Assembly (NCBI GenBank): GCA_902761755.1
Contig: CACWLP010000010.1
Location: forward strand, 1-62,257
Length of the DNA stretch: 62,257 nucleotides
Reading direction: 5' to 3'
DNA from: an uncultured Eubacteriales bacterium
GTDB lineage: Bacteria > Bacillota > Clostridia > Christensenellales > Aristaeellaceae
This document shows, piece after piece, positions 1 through 8,418 of the stretch. The position numbers and the translations under genes are program-made. The notes beneath the pieces are model-generated. The model made no database searches. It was given only the letters and a program-made list of their open reading frames with translations, and had not been told where the DNA came from. Numbering within the stretch: position 1 is the stretch's first letter; every line of letters starts with the position of its first letter.

Positions 1-1
1 C

Positions 2-265
2 AAGCTGGATGCGGCGTGCGGCGGGCTGAAGGGCGTAAAAACCAAAACCGAGAACGTTACCACCTCCGCCGGCGGAAACGCCACCACGTCCCTGAACCCG
101 CAGAATGTGATCCTCCTGTCCGCCTACACCCCGTCCGACACCAATAAGATCTGCACGCCGTTCCGGGCCAACGCAAACACCTTTTCCCTGCACATTACCG
201 ATACCGCCGGAAACGCGGTTGCTTCGTCAACGGTCAGCGTGACGCTGTCGTATATCGAGAAATAA
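2..265 (+). CDS. C-terminal part of a phage structural protein (5' end outside window)
   Basis: An open frame enters from the left edge and ends at TAA 263-265, directly abutting the endolysin start (TAAATG). The visible 87 residues are rich in Thr, Asn and Ser and end in a beta-strand-like stretch (DTAGNAVASSTVSV), as in Ig-like or receptor-binding tips of virion proteins. Placement just before a lysis cassette fits a tail, baseplate or fibre protein. No specific family is recognised; function is inferred from context only. Confidence 0.55.
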   Translation, partial: KLDAACGGLKGVKTKTENVTTSAGGNATTSLNPQNVILLSAYTPSDTNKICTPFRANANTFSLHITDTAGNAVASSTVSVTLSYIEK

Positions 266-1084
266 ATGGCCGGAGGCACGGCAGTCAAAGCGGCCGATCT
301 GATCCGGCTGTGGCGGCGGGCGCTCGACGGCCGCTGGGGCTACATCTGGGGCCGGTACGGACAGGTGTGGACGGAAGCAAACCAGCGCGCCGCCACCCGG
401 GTGCAGACCGTCCGTTGGGGGCGGCAATGGATCGAGCATCAGGTGGCGGACTGCTCCGGGCTGGCATACTGGGCGTTTCAACAGCTGGGCGGGCATGTGT
501 TCCACGGCAGCAACACCATCTGGAATCAGTACGTGACCTGCCGGTGCGATCTCAAAAACGGGCACAGGACGGACGGCAAGCCCATCCTCCCCGGCGATCC
601 GGTGTTCCTCAGGCGGAACGAGGGCGGCAAGCCGAACCGCCACCACATCGGGTACTATGTGGGCAATGATACCGTGATCGAAGCGAAGGGCACGCGGGAC
701 GGGGTGGTAACGTCTCCCCTGTCCCGCTGGCACGAAACCGCACATTGGCTCAACGTCGAATACGAGAATGGAGTGATTTACATGAACAAACCCGTTTTGC
801 GGAAAGGCTCCTCCGGCGATGCCGTCCGCGAATTGCAGCAGCTGCTGAATGCGAATGGATATGCGTTGGACGCCGACGGCAGGTTCGGCGCAAAAACCGA
901 AGCCGCCGTAAAGGATTTCCAGATCGTCCGGGGCCTGGCGGCGGACGGCGTGTGCGGCGCGGCCACTTGGGACGCCCTTTCGGCCTCCGAAGCGCAGGAC
1001 GGCGGCGATCTTTCCGCGCTGCGCGCCGCCCTGGCCGCCTGTCTTGCCGATCTGGACCGGATCATCGGAGCCCAGCATGGCTGA
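266..1084 (+). CDS. Phage endolysin: NlpC/P60-type peptidase with C-terminal peptidoglycan-binding domain
   Basis: A 272-residue cell-wall hydrolase. The N-terminal half carries a cysteine-peptidase signature: DCSGL with the candidate nucleophile at Cys63 and a His pair at about 126-127 (HHIGYYVG) as catalytic base, as in NlpC/P60-like enzymes that cut stem peptides. Residues about 175-235 are a PG_binding_1 domain (VLRKGSSGDAVRELQQLL followed by DGRFGAKTEAAV). There is no signal peptide, which fits release through the holin encoded downstream. It starts at the ATG fused to the preceding stop codon, so it is probably translationally coupled, and it overlaps the next gene by 8 bases. Peptidase family assignment (NlpC/P60 versus CHAP) is by motif only. 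Confidence 0.85.
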   Translation: MAGGTAVKAADLIRLWRRALDGRWGYIWGRYGQVWTEANQRAATRVQTVRWGRQWIEHQVADCSGLAYWAFQQLGGHVFHGSNTIWNQYVTCRCDLKNGHRTDGKPILPGDPVFLRRNEGGKPNRHHIGYYVGNDTVIEAKGTRDGVVTSPLSRWHETAHWLNVEYENGVIYMNKPVLRKGSSGDAVRELQQLLNANGYALDADGRFGAKTEAAVKDFQIVRGLAADGVCGAATWDALSASEAQDGGDLSALRAALAACLADLDRIIGAQHG

Positions 1085-1454
1085 TCTCACCTGGCAGGGG
1101 GCCGTCAGCGCCCTCTTGTTCCTCACCGCGGCAGCTGGGCTGGCGGCGGCGCTTTGGGCGGGGGTGGACGCCCTGCGCAAGCTCACCGGCGCGGACAGGC
1201 GGCGGGCCGCCCGGTCTCAAACCGAAAGCCGCCTGCGCGCCCTGGAAAACCGCATGGCAGCCTGCGAAGCGAGCCTGAGCCGGGATGAAATGCGCTTTTC
1301 CTTCATGCGCCAGGATCTCACCCAGGCCCTCACCGCCCTGAACGCGCTACTGATGCACGAGATCACCGGCAACAGCATCGACCGGCTGAAAACCGTCAAA
1401 TCCGGCCTGGACGCCTATCTGTCCGGCCGAAGAGAGAAAGGAGAAGCCCCGTGA
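1077..1454 (+). CDS. Small phage lysis-module membrane protein with coiled coil
   Basis: A 125-residue protein with an N-terminal transmembrane segment (about residues 9-30, ALLFLTAAAGLAAALWAG) followed by a basic, Glu/Arg-rich probable coiled coil (RLRALENRMAACEASLSR). The ATG at 1077 overlaps the endolysin stop by 8 bases and the holin start by 4, so the three genes form one coupled lysis cassette. Size and topology resemble phage haemolysin XhlA-like or spanin-like accessory proteins, but no family motif is decisive. Confidence 0.65.
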   Translation: MADLTWQGAVSALLFLTAAAGLAAALWAGVDALRKLTGADRRRAARSQTESRLRALENRMAACEASLSRDEMRFSFMRQDLTQALTALNALLMHEITGNSIDRLKTVKSGLDAYLSGRREKGEAP

Positions 1455-1636
1455 AGCAAAACCGTTTCCGTTCCTGGGCGCTGTGGACCTCCACCGCCGC
1501 CCTGATCGTATTCTGCCTGAAGGAATTCTTCGGCATCGACGCCGCCCAGCCCGTGAACGCCTTCCTGGACGTGCTGCTGCCGGTGGTCACCGCCTTCGGC
1601 ATCGTCAACGACCCCACCACCCGCGGCCGGCTGTAA
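1451..1636 (+). CDS. Phage holin, phi LC3-like family
   Basis: A 61-residue holin. It has a basic N-terminus, a first hydrophobic helix (ALWTSTAALIVFCL), a second one (FLDVLLPVVTAFGIV) and the C-terminal NDPTTRGRL tail, close to the DPTTKGLSDS tail of phi LC3-type holins. It would form the membrane pore that lets the endolysin reach the wall. GTG start at 1451 with AAAGGAG 7 bases upstream; the GTGA overlap couples it to the preceding gene. It is the last gene of the phage block and is followed by a strong terminator. Confidence 0.8.
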   Translation: MKQNRFRSWALWTSTAALIVFCLKEFFGIDAAQPVNAFLDVLLPVVTAFGIVNDPTTRGRL

Positions 1637-1677
1637 AAACCGCGGGGATGTGCGCCGAAACTGCCTTGCCGACGCCC

Positions 1678-1703
1678 CAAGGGCCCGTACGGGCCCTTTT
1701 TTG
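1678..1703 (+). terminator. Rho-independent terminator closing the phage lysis cassette
   Basis: A perfect 20-base palindrome (AAGGGCCCGTACGGGCCCTT, 1679-1698) runs into a T tract (about 1697-1702). It lies 40 bases after the holin stop and isolates the phage block from the mannan operon. Confidence 0.85.
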
Positions 1704-1727
1704 GTATGATTTTTTCTTTTTTACCCA

Positions 1728-1756
1728 TAGCAAATTGGATTCGTTTCGTTTATAAT
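1728..1756 (+). promoter_or_regulatory. Candidate sigma-A promoter of the mannoside phosphorylase operon
   Basis: A perfect -10 TATAAT (1751-1756) sits 17 bases after a weak -35 TAGCAA (1728-1733), in a locally AT-rich stretch between the phage terminator and the operon. The start codon follows about 50 bases later. The poor -35 suggests an activator or catabolite control, but no operator palindrome was recognised. Confidence 0.6.
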
Positions 1757-1806
1757 GAGTCTGACGGAAAAACCGGCGCACCCACGGCGCAAGGAGGATG
1801 CGGAAA

Positions 1807-2976
1807 ATGACCTACCAGGAGCTCTGCGACCGTTACGAAGCCCTGCTGGGGCAAAAGAACGCGGTGGACGGCACGCGCTACAACGGCATATTCGAGCGCT
1901 GGGCCCACCCGGTGCTCACCCGGGAGCACATCCCGCCGTTCTGGATCTACGATCCCGATCCGGAAAGCAATCCCTTCCTCATGCAGCGGCTGGGAGTCAA
2001 CGCGGTGTTCAACAGCGGGGCGCTGCTGCTGGACGGCAAATTCACCCTGGTGGCCCGGGTGGAGGGCGCGGACCGCAAGAGCTTCTTCGCCGTCGCCCAG
2101 TCGGACAGCGGCGTGGACGGCTTCCGCTTCTGGGACGAGCCGGTGATCCTGCCCGACACCTGCCCGGAGGAAACCAACGTCTACGACATGCGGCTCACCC
2201 GGCACGAGGACGGCTGGATCTACGGCGTTTTCTGCTCCGAAAGCAAGGATCTTTCCTCCCCGGACCTGGGCGCCGCCACCGCCGCGGCGGGCATCGTGCG
2301 CACCAAGGACCTGAAAACCTGGGAAAGGCTCCCCAACCTGCGCACCCTGCGCTCCCCCCAGCAGCGCAACGTCTGCCTGCACCCCGAATTCGTGGGCGGG
2401 CAGTACGCCTTCTACACCCGGCCCATGGACGATTTCATCGAGACCGGGTCCGGCGGGGGCATCGGCTTCGGGCTGTGCAAGGACATTTTGCACCCCGTCA
2501 TCGACGAGGAAAAAATGACCTCCGTACGCCGGTATCACACCGTCACGGAGGCGAAGAACGGCGCCGGGGCCGTGCCCATCAAAACGGACTGGGGCTGGAT
2601 CCACATCGCCCACGGGGTGCGGAATACCGCCGCGGGGCTGCGCTACGTGATCTACTGCTTCGCCACCGCCCTGGACGATCCCGCCCGGGTGATCGCCGAG
2701 CCCGGCGGGTATCTGATCGCTCCCCTGGGCGGCGAGCGCGTGGGAGACGTGAGCAACGTGGTGTTCACCAACGGCGCCATCGCCGCCCCGGACGGCAGGG
2801 TGTACATCTACTACGCCTCCAGCGACACCCGTCTCCACGTGGCCACCACGGATCTGGAGCGCCTCACGGATTACGTGTTCTCCACCCCCGCCGATCCCCT
2901 GCGCAGCGCGGACTGCGTGCGGCAGCGCACGGATTTCATCCGGAAGAACCTGGCATACCTGAAGGAACATTCCTGA
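1807..2976 (+). CDS. GH130 4-O-beta-D-mannosyl-D-glucose phosphorylase
   Basis: A 389-residue cytoplasmic glycoside phosphorylase that would split mannosyl-1,4-glucose with phosphate into mannose 1-phosphate and glucose. The GH130 five-bladed propeller signature is visible, including VYDMRLT (the Asp is the family's proton donor), [14 protein letters not shown] and [17 protein letters not shown]. Length matches GH130 subfamily 1 (about 390 residues). ATG 1807 is preferred over ATG 1798 because the AAGGAGG at 1791-1797 is 9 bases from the former and touches the latter. It is first of three same-strand genes with a phosphohexomutase and a second GH130, which supports the mannan assignment. Substrate specificity between GH130 subfamilies is inferred. 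Confidence 0.88.
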   Translation: MTYQELCDRYEALLGQKNAVDGTRYNGIFERWAHPVLTREHIPPFWIYDPDPESNPFLMQRLGVNAVFNSGALLLDGKFTLVARVEGADRKSFFAVAQSDSGVDGFRFWDEPVILPDTCPEETNVYDMRLTRHEDGWIYGVFCSESKDLSSPDLGAATAAAGIVRTKDLKTWERLPNLRTLRSPQQRNVCLHPEFVGGQYAFYTRPMDDFIETGSGGGIGFGLCKDILHPVIDEEKMTSVRRYHTVTEAKNGAGAVPIKTDWGWIHIAHGVRNTAAGLRYVIYCFATALDDPARVIAEPGGYLIAPLGGERVGDVSNVVFTNGAIAAPDGRVYIYYASSDTRLHVATTDLERLTDYVFSTPADPLRSADCVRQRTDFIRKNLAYLKEHS

Positions 2977-2988
2977 GGAGGAAGAGGC

Positions 2989-4665
2989 ATGAAAAGCATT
3001 CGGGAAAGCTATGAAAGGTGGCTGCGCCTGGCCGATCCCACGCTGCAAAAGGAGCTGCGCGGTATGGACGAAGCCGGGATGGAGGACGCCTTTTACCGGG
3101 AGCTGGCCTTCGGCACGGGGGGCCTGCGGGGCGTCATCGGCGCGGGCACCAACCGCATGAACGTGCACACCGTGCGCAGGGCGTCCCAGGGCCTGGCGGA
3201 CTATGTGAACGCGCATTTCCCGGCGGACGGGCGCCGCATCGCCGTGAGCTACGACAGCCGCATCCTCTCCGACGAATTTGCAAAGGCCGCCGCCGGGGTG
3301 TTCGCGGCCAACGGCATCCGGGCCCTGATCTACGACCGGCTCATGCCCACCCCCTGCCTGTCCTATGCCGTGCGGGCGCTGCACTGCGCCGCGGGCATCA
3401 TGGTCACCGCCTCCCACAATCCCGCCAAATACAACGGCTACAAGGTTTACGGCCCCGACGGCTGCCAGATCACCACCCGGGCCGCGGAAGAGATCCTCTC
3501 CGAAATCGAAAAGCTGGATGTGTTTGAGGACGTGAAATGCCTGGGCTTTGAGGACGGGCTCCGCTCCGGCACGATCGCCTTCATCCCGGAGGAAGTGTAC
3601 GACGGCTTCATTTCGGAGGTCAGGGCCCAGTCCCTGCTGGGGGACGAGCAGATCGACCGGGACGTGGCCATCGTGTACAGCCCCCTGAACGGCACGGGGC
3701 TTGGGCCTGTGACCCGTACGCTGCGGGAAAGCGGGTATACCAACGTCACCGTGGTAAAGGAGCAGGAGCAGCCCGACGGCCGCTTCCCCACCTGCCCCTA
3801 CCCCAACCCCGAGATTCGGGAAGCCATGCAGCTGGGCCTGGAATACGCCCAAAGGCTGAACGCCGATCTGCTCCTGGCCACCGATCCGGACTGCGACCGC
3901 TGCGGCATCGCGGTCCGGGACAGCGCGGGCGGATACCGGCTGCTCACCGGCAACGAAACGGGCATGCTGCTGCTGGATTACGTGTGCAGCCGCCGCATCG
4001 CCCTGGGAAAAATGCCCGAAAAGCCCGTGCTGGTGAAAACCATCGTCACCACGGATATGGGCGAAAGGATCGCCGAAAAGTACGGCGTGGAAACGGTGAA
4101 CGTGCTCACGGGCTTCAAGTACATCGGCGAAACCATCGCCCGCCTGGAGAAGGCCGGGCGGCGGAACAGCTACATTTTCGGCTTCGAAGAAAGCTACGGC
4201 TACCTGTCCGGCACCTACGTGCGGGACAAGGACGCCGTGAACGCCGCGTTCCTGATCTGCGAAATGTTCGCCTATTACCGCAGCAAAGGGATGGGGCTTC
4301 TGGACCGGCTGGAGGAAATGTACCGGGAGTACGGCTACTGCCTGAACACGCTGCACAGCTATGAATTCGAAGGCGCGGCGGGGTTTGAGAAAATGGGGCG
4401 GATCATGGCCGCCTTCCGCGGCGGCATCGGGAAGATCGCCGGGCGGCAGGTGGAAAAAACCGCCGATTACGGCCCCGGCCTGGACGGCCTGCCCCCCGCC
4501 GACGTGCTGAAATTCACCCTGTCCGGCGGCGCGTCCGCCGTGGTGCGGCCCAGCGGCACCGAGCCCAAAATAAAAATCTACCTCTCCGTTTCCGCCCCGG
4601 ACCGGGAATCCGCTGCGCTGGAGGAAAAGGCCCTGGCCGCCGGGATGGAAGCATACCTGCGCTGA
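2989..4665 (+). CDS. Phosphoglucomutase/phosphomannomutase (alpha-D-phosphohexomutase)
   Basis: A 558-residue phosphohexomutase that would convert mannose 1-phosphate released by the flanking phosphorylases to mannose 6-phosphate. Family elements appear in order: N-terminal AFGTGGLRG, the phosphoserine loop TASHNPAKYNGYKVYG, the metal loop DPDCDRCGIAV, the sugar loop GFEESYGYLSG and the C-terminal phosphate loop RPSGTEPKIKIYLS. Length fits the bacterial PgcA/PMM2-like branch. GGAGG lies 7 bases before the ATG and the gene follows the first GH130 by 12 bases, so cotranscription is likely. It probably also acts on glucose phosphates. Confidence 0.92.
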   Translation: MKSIRESYERWLRLADPTLQKELRGMDEAGMEDAFYRELAFGTGGLRGVIGAGTNRMNVHTVRRASQGLADYVNAHFPADGRRIAVSYDSRILSDEFAKAAAGVFAANGIRALIYDRLMPTPCLSYAVRALHCAAGIMVTASHNPAKYNGYKVYGPDGCQITTRAAEEILSEIEKLDVFEDVKCLGFEDGLRSGTIAFIPEEVYDGFISEVRAQSLLGDEQIDRDVAIVYSPLNGTGLGPVTRTLRESGYTNVTVVKEQEQPDGRFPTCPYPNPEIREAMQLGLEYAQRLNADLLLATDPDCDRCGIAVRDSAGGYRLLTGNETGMLLLDYVCSRRIALGKMPEKPVLVKTIVTTDMGERIAEKYGVETVNVLTGFKYIGETIARLEKAGRRNSYIFGFEESYGYLSGTYVRDKDAVNAAFLICEMFAYYRSKGMGLLDRLEEMYREYGYCLNTLHSYEFEGAAGFEKMGRIMAAFRGGIGKIAGRQVEKTADYGPGLDGLPPADVLKFTLSGGASAVVRPSGTEPKIKIYLSVSAPDRESAALEEKALAAGMEAYLR

Positions 4666-4726
4666 ACCGCGGAAGGCTTTCCGCTTGAAACAAACAACGA
4701 AACGACGAAAGAAAGGATGATCCCCC

Positions 4727-5749
4727 ATGCCCAAATATCAGATGATCGCCCCCAAGCTGCCCAACGTGCCCTGGCAGGACAAGCCCGCGGGCCACATCAA
4801 CTCTCCCCTCTGGCGCTACACGGACAACCCCATCATCGGCCGCAATCCCCTCAAGGGCGTGGCCCGCATCTTCAATTCCGCCGTCATGCCCTACGGCGAT
4901 CAGTTCGTGGGCGTGTTCCGGGGCGAGCAGACCAACGGCGTGCCCTACATTTACCTGGGCTGGAGCCGGGACGCCATCCACTGGGATTTTGAGGAAAACA
5001 AGATTCCCTTCGTGGACGCGGAGGGCAAGCCCTTCATGCCCATCTACGCCTACGATCCCCGGCTGGTGAAGGTGGAGGACACCTACTACATCATCTGGTG
5101 CCAGGATTTCTACGGCGCGGCCATCGGCGTGGCGAAAACGAAGGATTTCAAAACCTTCGTGCGGATCGAAAACCCCTTCCTGCCCTTCAACCGCAACGCG
5201 GTGCTCTTCCCCCGGAAGGTGCACGGCAATTTCATGATGATGAGCCGCCCCTCCGACAGCGGCCACACCCCCTTCGGCGATATCTTCATCAGCGAAAGCC
5301 CGGATATGGAATTCTGGGGCCGCCACCGCCACGTGATGAGCCGGGGCAACAACTGGTGGGAGGGATTGAAGATCGGCGGCGGCGCCGCGCCCATCGAAAC
5401 CAGCGAAGGATGGCTGCTGTTCTACCACGGCGTCACCCAGACCTGCAACGGCTACGTGTATTCCATCGGCGGCGCTATCCTGGATATCGACAACCCCTCC
5501 ATCGTGAAATACCGCTGCCAGAACTACCTGCTGACCCCCGAGGAATGGTTCGAGGAGCGCGGGTTCGTGCCCAACGTCACCTTCCCCTGCGCCACCCTCC
5601 ACGATCCCGACACCGGCCGCATCGCCGTGTTCTACGGCGCGTCCGACAGCTACGTGGGCCTGGCCTTCGGCAACCTGGACGAGATCATCGACTATATCAA
5701 GGACAACAGCAAAACCACCGCCGACGACACCGAGATCGGCCGCCGGTAA
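4727..5749 (+). CDS. GH130 beta-1,4-mannooligosaccharide phosphorylase
   Basis: A 340-residue GH130 enzyme, shorter than the upstream one and resembling subfamily 2 (RaMP2-like), which removes mannose from non-reducing ends of beta-1,4-mannooligosaccharides as mannose 1-phosphate. Visible motifs are NPIIGRNP, RIFNSAVMPYGD, the YDPRLVKVED segment with the family's catalytic Asp, GNNWWEGLKIGGGAAPI and FYGASDSYVGLAFG. It is third in the operon, with AAAGG upstream of ATG 4727. With the first GH130 and the mutase it gives an intracellular route from mannan oligomers to mannose 6-phosphate. No transporter or epimerase is seen in the window. Confidence 0.9.
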   Translation: MPKYQMIAPKLPNVPWQDKPAGHINSPLWRYTDNPIIGRNPLKGVARIFNSAVMPYGDQFVGVFRGEQTNGVPYIYLGWSRDAIHWDFEENKIPFVDAEGKPFMPIYAYDPRLVKVEDTYYIIWCQDFYGAAIGVAKTKDFKTFVRIENPFLPFNRNAVLFPRKVHGNFMMMSRPSDSGHTPFGDIFISESPDMEFWGRHRHVMSRGNNWWEGLKIGGGAAPIETSEGWLLFYHGVTQTCNGYVYSIGGAILDIDNPSIVKYRCQNYLLTPEEWFEERGFVPNVTFPCATLHDPDTGRIAVFYGASDSYVGLAFGNLDEIIDYIKDNSKTTADDTEIGRR

Positions 5750-5767
5750 GAAACAAAATAAATCAAG

Positions 5768-5826
5768 CAGGGGGGACCTCTCTTTTGAGTCAAAAGAGAG
5801 GTCCCCCCTGTACCCCCTCCGAGAAA
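5768..5826. repeat. Hairpin repeat family A, copy 1
   Basis: A near-perfect palindrome (arms from CAGGGGGGACC to GGTCCCCCCTG, 5768-5810) around GAGT is followed by the tail ACCCCCTCCGAGAAAA. The same architecture recurs at 25742-25797 and 31808-31872 with different but compensating stem bases. No T tract follows, so it is not a standard terminator. It lies downstream of the mannan operon. Confidence 0.8.
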
Positions 5827-5890
5827 ACCATCTATGGGTTGGGTTGGTCTTTTACTGTATATCTTCAAAATTATTGATTGAAAAAGTTAA

Positions 5891-6020
5891 GGGGAGATCC
5901 TACCCGCCTTCGGCGGGCGCAAGCGAACGCTATCACTCCGCTTCGCTGCGTGATGCTCAGGATGACATTAGTAACTTGTGTCATTCTGAGCCAGCGAAGC
6001 GCCAGCGAAGAATCTCCCCC
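5891..6020. repeat. MITE-like intergenic inverted repeat
   Basis: About 130 bases bounded by GGGGAGAT and ATCTCCCC. The inner arms are CTTCGCTGCGTGATGCTCAGGATGACA and its approximate complement TGTCATTCTGAGCCAGCGAAG. The CAGGATGACA/TGTCATTCTGAG core resembles a hairpin repeat that is widespread between genes in Firmicutes genomes (recalled, not searched). There is no coding capacity. Confidence 0.7.
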
Positions 6021-6074
6021 CGTTTTTTATTCATGCTTTTAGATGAGAATTGGTCTTAAAGCGTTGTTTACTCC

Positions 6075-6104
6075 GTAGGGGCGGATATCATCCGCCCGTT
6101 TTTT
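6075..6104 (+). repeat. GTAGGGGCGG-type hairpin with T tract
   Basis: GGGCGGAT-ATC-ATCCGCCC forms an 8-bp stem followed by GTTTTTT, so on the plus strand it can act as an intrinsic terminator between the mannan operon and the convergent pyrH. The GTAGGGGCGG head recurs at 25871-25962 in inverted pairs, so it belongs to a repeat family. Confidence 0.65.
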
Positions 6105-6122
6105 GTACAGCCGTGCGGACAA

Positions 6123-6830
6123 TCACTTTTCCGGCTTCAGCACCGTCCCCATATCGTCCCCGTCCAGCACCTTCAGGATGGCTTCCGGCTCGAACAGGCC
6201 GAACACCCGCACCACGGGCACCTTGTTTTCGGCGCACAGGGCGAAGGCCGCCGCGTCCATGACCTTGAGGCGCATTTCCTGGGCCTTTTCGTAGGTGATT
6301 TCCCGGATCAGCGTAGCGTCCGGGTTCTTTTTGGGATCGTCGGTGTATACGCCGTCGATGTTCTTGGCCAGCAATATGGCGTCCGCCCCCACCTCCACGG
6401 CCCGGAGCACCACGGCGGTATCGGTGGAGAAGAAGGGGTTGCCGCTGCCGGCGGCAAAGAGGGTCACCACGCCCTTGGCCATGGATTCCCGGGCTTTTTC
6501 CGCGTTGAACACCTCGCACACCCGGGGCATTTCAATGGCGCTCATGACCATTGCCTTCCCCCCGGCGCGCTGCACGGCGTCCCGCATGGCCAGGCAGTTG
6601 ATCACCGTGCCCAGCATGCCCATCTGGTCGGCGGTCACCCGGTCCATTTCCCCGCCGCTGCGGCCGCGCCAGATATTGCCCGCGCCGATGACCACGCCCA
6701 GCTCGGTCCCCCGGTCCGCGATCTCAACCAGCACCCGGGCCACGTGATCGATGATCCCGTGATCGAACAGGCGTCCGTTCTCCCCCAGCATTTCGCCGCT
6801 GAGCTTCAAAAGCACCCGTTTGTACGCCAT
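6123..6830 (-). CDS. pyrH: UMP kinase
   Basis: A 235-residue amino-acid-kinase-fold enzyme that phosphorylates UMP to UDP. The N-terminal KRVLLKLSGEMLG, the GAGNIWRGR loop and the AAGSGNPFFSTDTA nucleotide/UMP loop are typical of bacterial PyrH. AGGAGG precedes the ATG. It follows tsf in the usual rpsB-tsf-pyrH order, but a terminator lies between tsf and pyrH. The usual next gene, frr, is missing; the following DNA is repeats and the convergent mannan operon. Confidence 0.95.
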   Translation of the reverse strand: MAYKRVLLKLSGEMLGENGRLFDHGIIDHVARVLVEIADRGTELGVVIGAGNIWRGRSGGEMDRVTADQMGMLGTVINCLAMRDAVQRAGGKAMVMSAIEMPRVCEVFNAEKARESMAKGVVTLFAAGSGNPFFSTDTAVVLRAVEVGADAILLAKNIDGVYTDDPKKNPDATLIREITYEKAQEMRLKVMDAAAFALCAENKVPVVRVFGLFEPEAILKVLDGDDMGTVLKPEK

Positions 6831-6850
6831 GGCTCCGTCCTCCTCTGCTC

Positions 6851-6878
6851 AAAAAAACGGGCGGCACCAGGCCGCCCA
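6851..6878 (-). terminator. Intrinsic terminator/attenuator between tsf and pyrH
   Basis: Read on the minus strand, GGGCGGC-CTGGT-GCCGCCC is followed by a run of seven T. It lies 13 bases after the tsf stop and about 20 bases before the pyrH start, so pyrH probably receives only readthrough transcription or has its own start. Confidence 0.8.
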
Positions 6879-6890
6879 TTCGTCTGTTTT

Positions 6891-7544
6891 TTACTTCTTG
6901 GTCATTTCGGCGATTTCAGCCGCCAGGTTGCTTTCCTTCTTTTCGATGCCCTCGCCGCACTCGTAGCGGGTGAAGCGGCGGATGGAGATCTTTTCGCCGG
7001 AAGCCAGGGTGGCTTCGTTGACGCGGGTGGCGATGGTGATGTCGGGGTTCTTGACGAACGCCTGCTCCATCAGGCAGTTTTCCTTGTAATACTTTTCGAT
7101 GCGGCCTTCCACCATCCGGTCCACGATCTTTTCAGGCTTGCCTTCGTTGAGGGCCTGGGCGCGCAGGATTTCCTTTTCCTTGTCCAGGGCTTCCTGGGGC
7201 ACGTCTTCCTTGGCGACGTAGAGGGGATTGGAAGCGGCGATCTGCAGCGCGATATCGTGGCACAGCTCCTTGAAAGCGTCGGTCTTGGCCACGAAGTCGG
7301 TTTCGCAGTTCACTTCCACCAGCACGCCGATCTTGCCGCCCATGTGGATATAGCTTTCCACGGCGCCCTCGGCGGCCACGCGGCCGGCCTTCTTGGCGGC
7401 GGCGGCCAGGCCCTTTTCACGCAGATACGCCACGGCCTCGTCCATATCGCCGTTCTTTTCCACCAGCGCCTTTTTGCAGTCCATCATGCCGGCCTGGGTG
7501 CGTTCGCGCAGTTCTTTTACCATCGCAGCAGTAATTTCAGCCAT
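6891..7544 (-). CDS. tsf: Translation elongation factor Ts
   Basis: A 217-residue EF-Ts, the short form lacking most of the second dimerisation subdomain (many orthologues are about 290 residues). The N-terminal UBA-like domain contains [13 protein letters not shown], and the core domain has [11 protein letters not shown], the segment contacting EF-Tu. It catalyses GDP release from EF-Tu. GAGGAGG is 8 bases upstream of the ATG and the gene follows rpsB by 34 bases with no terminator, so the two are cotranscribed. Confidence 0.95.
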   Translation of the reverse strand: MAEITAAMVKELRERTQAGMMDCKKALVEKNGDMDEAVAYLREKGLAAAAKKAGRVAAEGAVESYIHMGGKIGVLVEVNCETDFVAKTDAFKELCHDIALQIAASNPLYVAKEDVPQEALDKEKEILRAQALNEGKPEKIVDRMVEGRIEKYYKENCLMEQAFVKNPDITIATRVNEATLASGEKISIRRFTRYECGEGIEKKESNLAAEIAEMTKK

Positions 7545-7578
7545 GGGGATATCCTCCTCGATCTTTCTGTCTTCTCTG

Positions 7579-8313
7579 TTACTCGGCGGCTTCGGCTTCG
7601 GGCTTTTCGTCCGCTTCGGCTTCGCTCTGTTCGCCCTGGCGGCCTTCCAGCACGGCGTCGGCCAGCTTGCCGGCGATGAGCTTCACGGCGCGGATGGCGT
7701 CGTCGTTGCCGGGGATCACGTAGTCCACTTCGTCGGGATCGCAGTTGGTGTCCACGATGGCCACGATCGGGATGCCCAGGGTGCGGGCTTCGGCGATGGC
7801 GATGTGCTCTTTCCGGGGATCCACCACGAACAGGGCGCCGGGCAGCTTCTTCATTTCACGGATACCGCCCAGGTTGGTTTCCAGCTTTTCGCGCTCATGC
7901 TGCAGCTTGATGACTTCCTTCTTGGGCAGCACGTCGAACTGGCCGTCGGCTTCCATCTTGTCGATGGCGTTCAGCCGGTCCACGCGGGTGCGGATGGTTT
8001 TGAAGTTGGTGAGCATGCCGCCCAGCCAGCGGTTGTTCACGTAGAACATGTTGCAGCGCTTGGCCTCGCTCTCGATGCTCTCCTGGGCCTGCTTCTTGGT
8101 GCCCACGAAGAGAACCGTCTTGCCTTCCATGGCCACGTTGCGGATGAACATGTAGGCTTCGTCGATCTTGCGCACGGTCTTCTGCAGGTCGATGATGTAG
8201 ATGCCGTTGCGCTCGGTGAAGATGTAGGGGGCCATTTTGGGGTTCCAGCGCCGGGTCTGATGGCCGAAGTGTACGCCGGCCTCCAGCAGGTGCTTCATGG
8301 AAATGACTGCCAT
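7579..8313 (-). CDS. rpsB: 30S ribosomal protein S2
   Basis: A 244-residue S2 beginning [19 protein letters not shown], with the conserved [34 protein letters not shown] and [15 protein letters not shown] segments. It binds the 30S head and recruits S1-type functions. The ATG at 8313 is chosen because AGGAGG lies 7 bases upstream and homologues start there. The C-terminal tail is acidic and alanine-rich. It is the first gene of rpsB-tsf behind a near-consensus promoter. Confidence 0.97.
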   Translation of the reverse strand: MAVISMKHLLEAGVHFGHQTRRWNPKMAPYIFTERNGIYIIDLQKTVRKIDEAYMFIRNVAMEGKTVLFVGTKKQAQESIESEAKRCNMFYVNNRWLGGMLTNFKTIRTRVDRLNAIDKMEADGQFDVLPKKEVIKLQHEREKLETNLGGIREMKKLPGALFVVDPRKEHIAIAEARTLGIPIVAIVDTNCDPDEVDYVIPGNDDAIRAVKLIAGKLADAVLEGRQGEQSEAEADEKPEAEAAE

Positions 8314-8418
8314 TGGGGTTTCCTCCTCGTTTTTGTTGTATCCTCTGCGGGTTTCATCCCTGCCCGCCACCGTTTCCGGCACCGGCGCGCAGATCCGCCC
8401 GCATGCGTGATCCTGCAA

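Noticed and set aside
1750-4734. 994-residue open frame on the minus strand opposite the mannan operon
   Set aside because: It is antisense to three clear enzymes with intact motifs; the composition (Gly/His/Val-rich, no domains) is what high-GC codon bias produces on the opposite strand.
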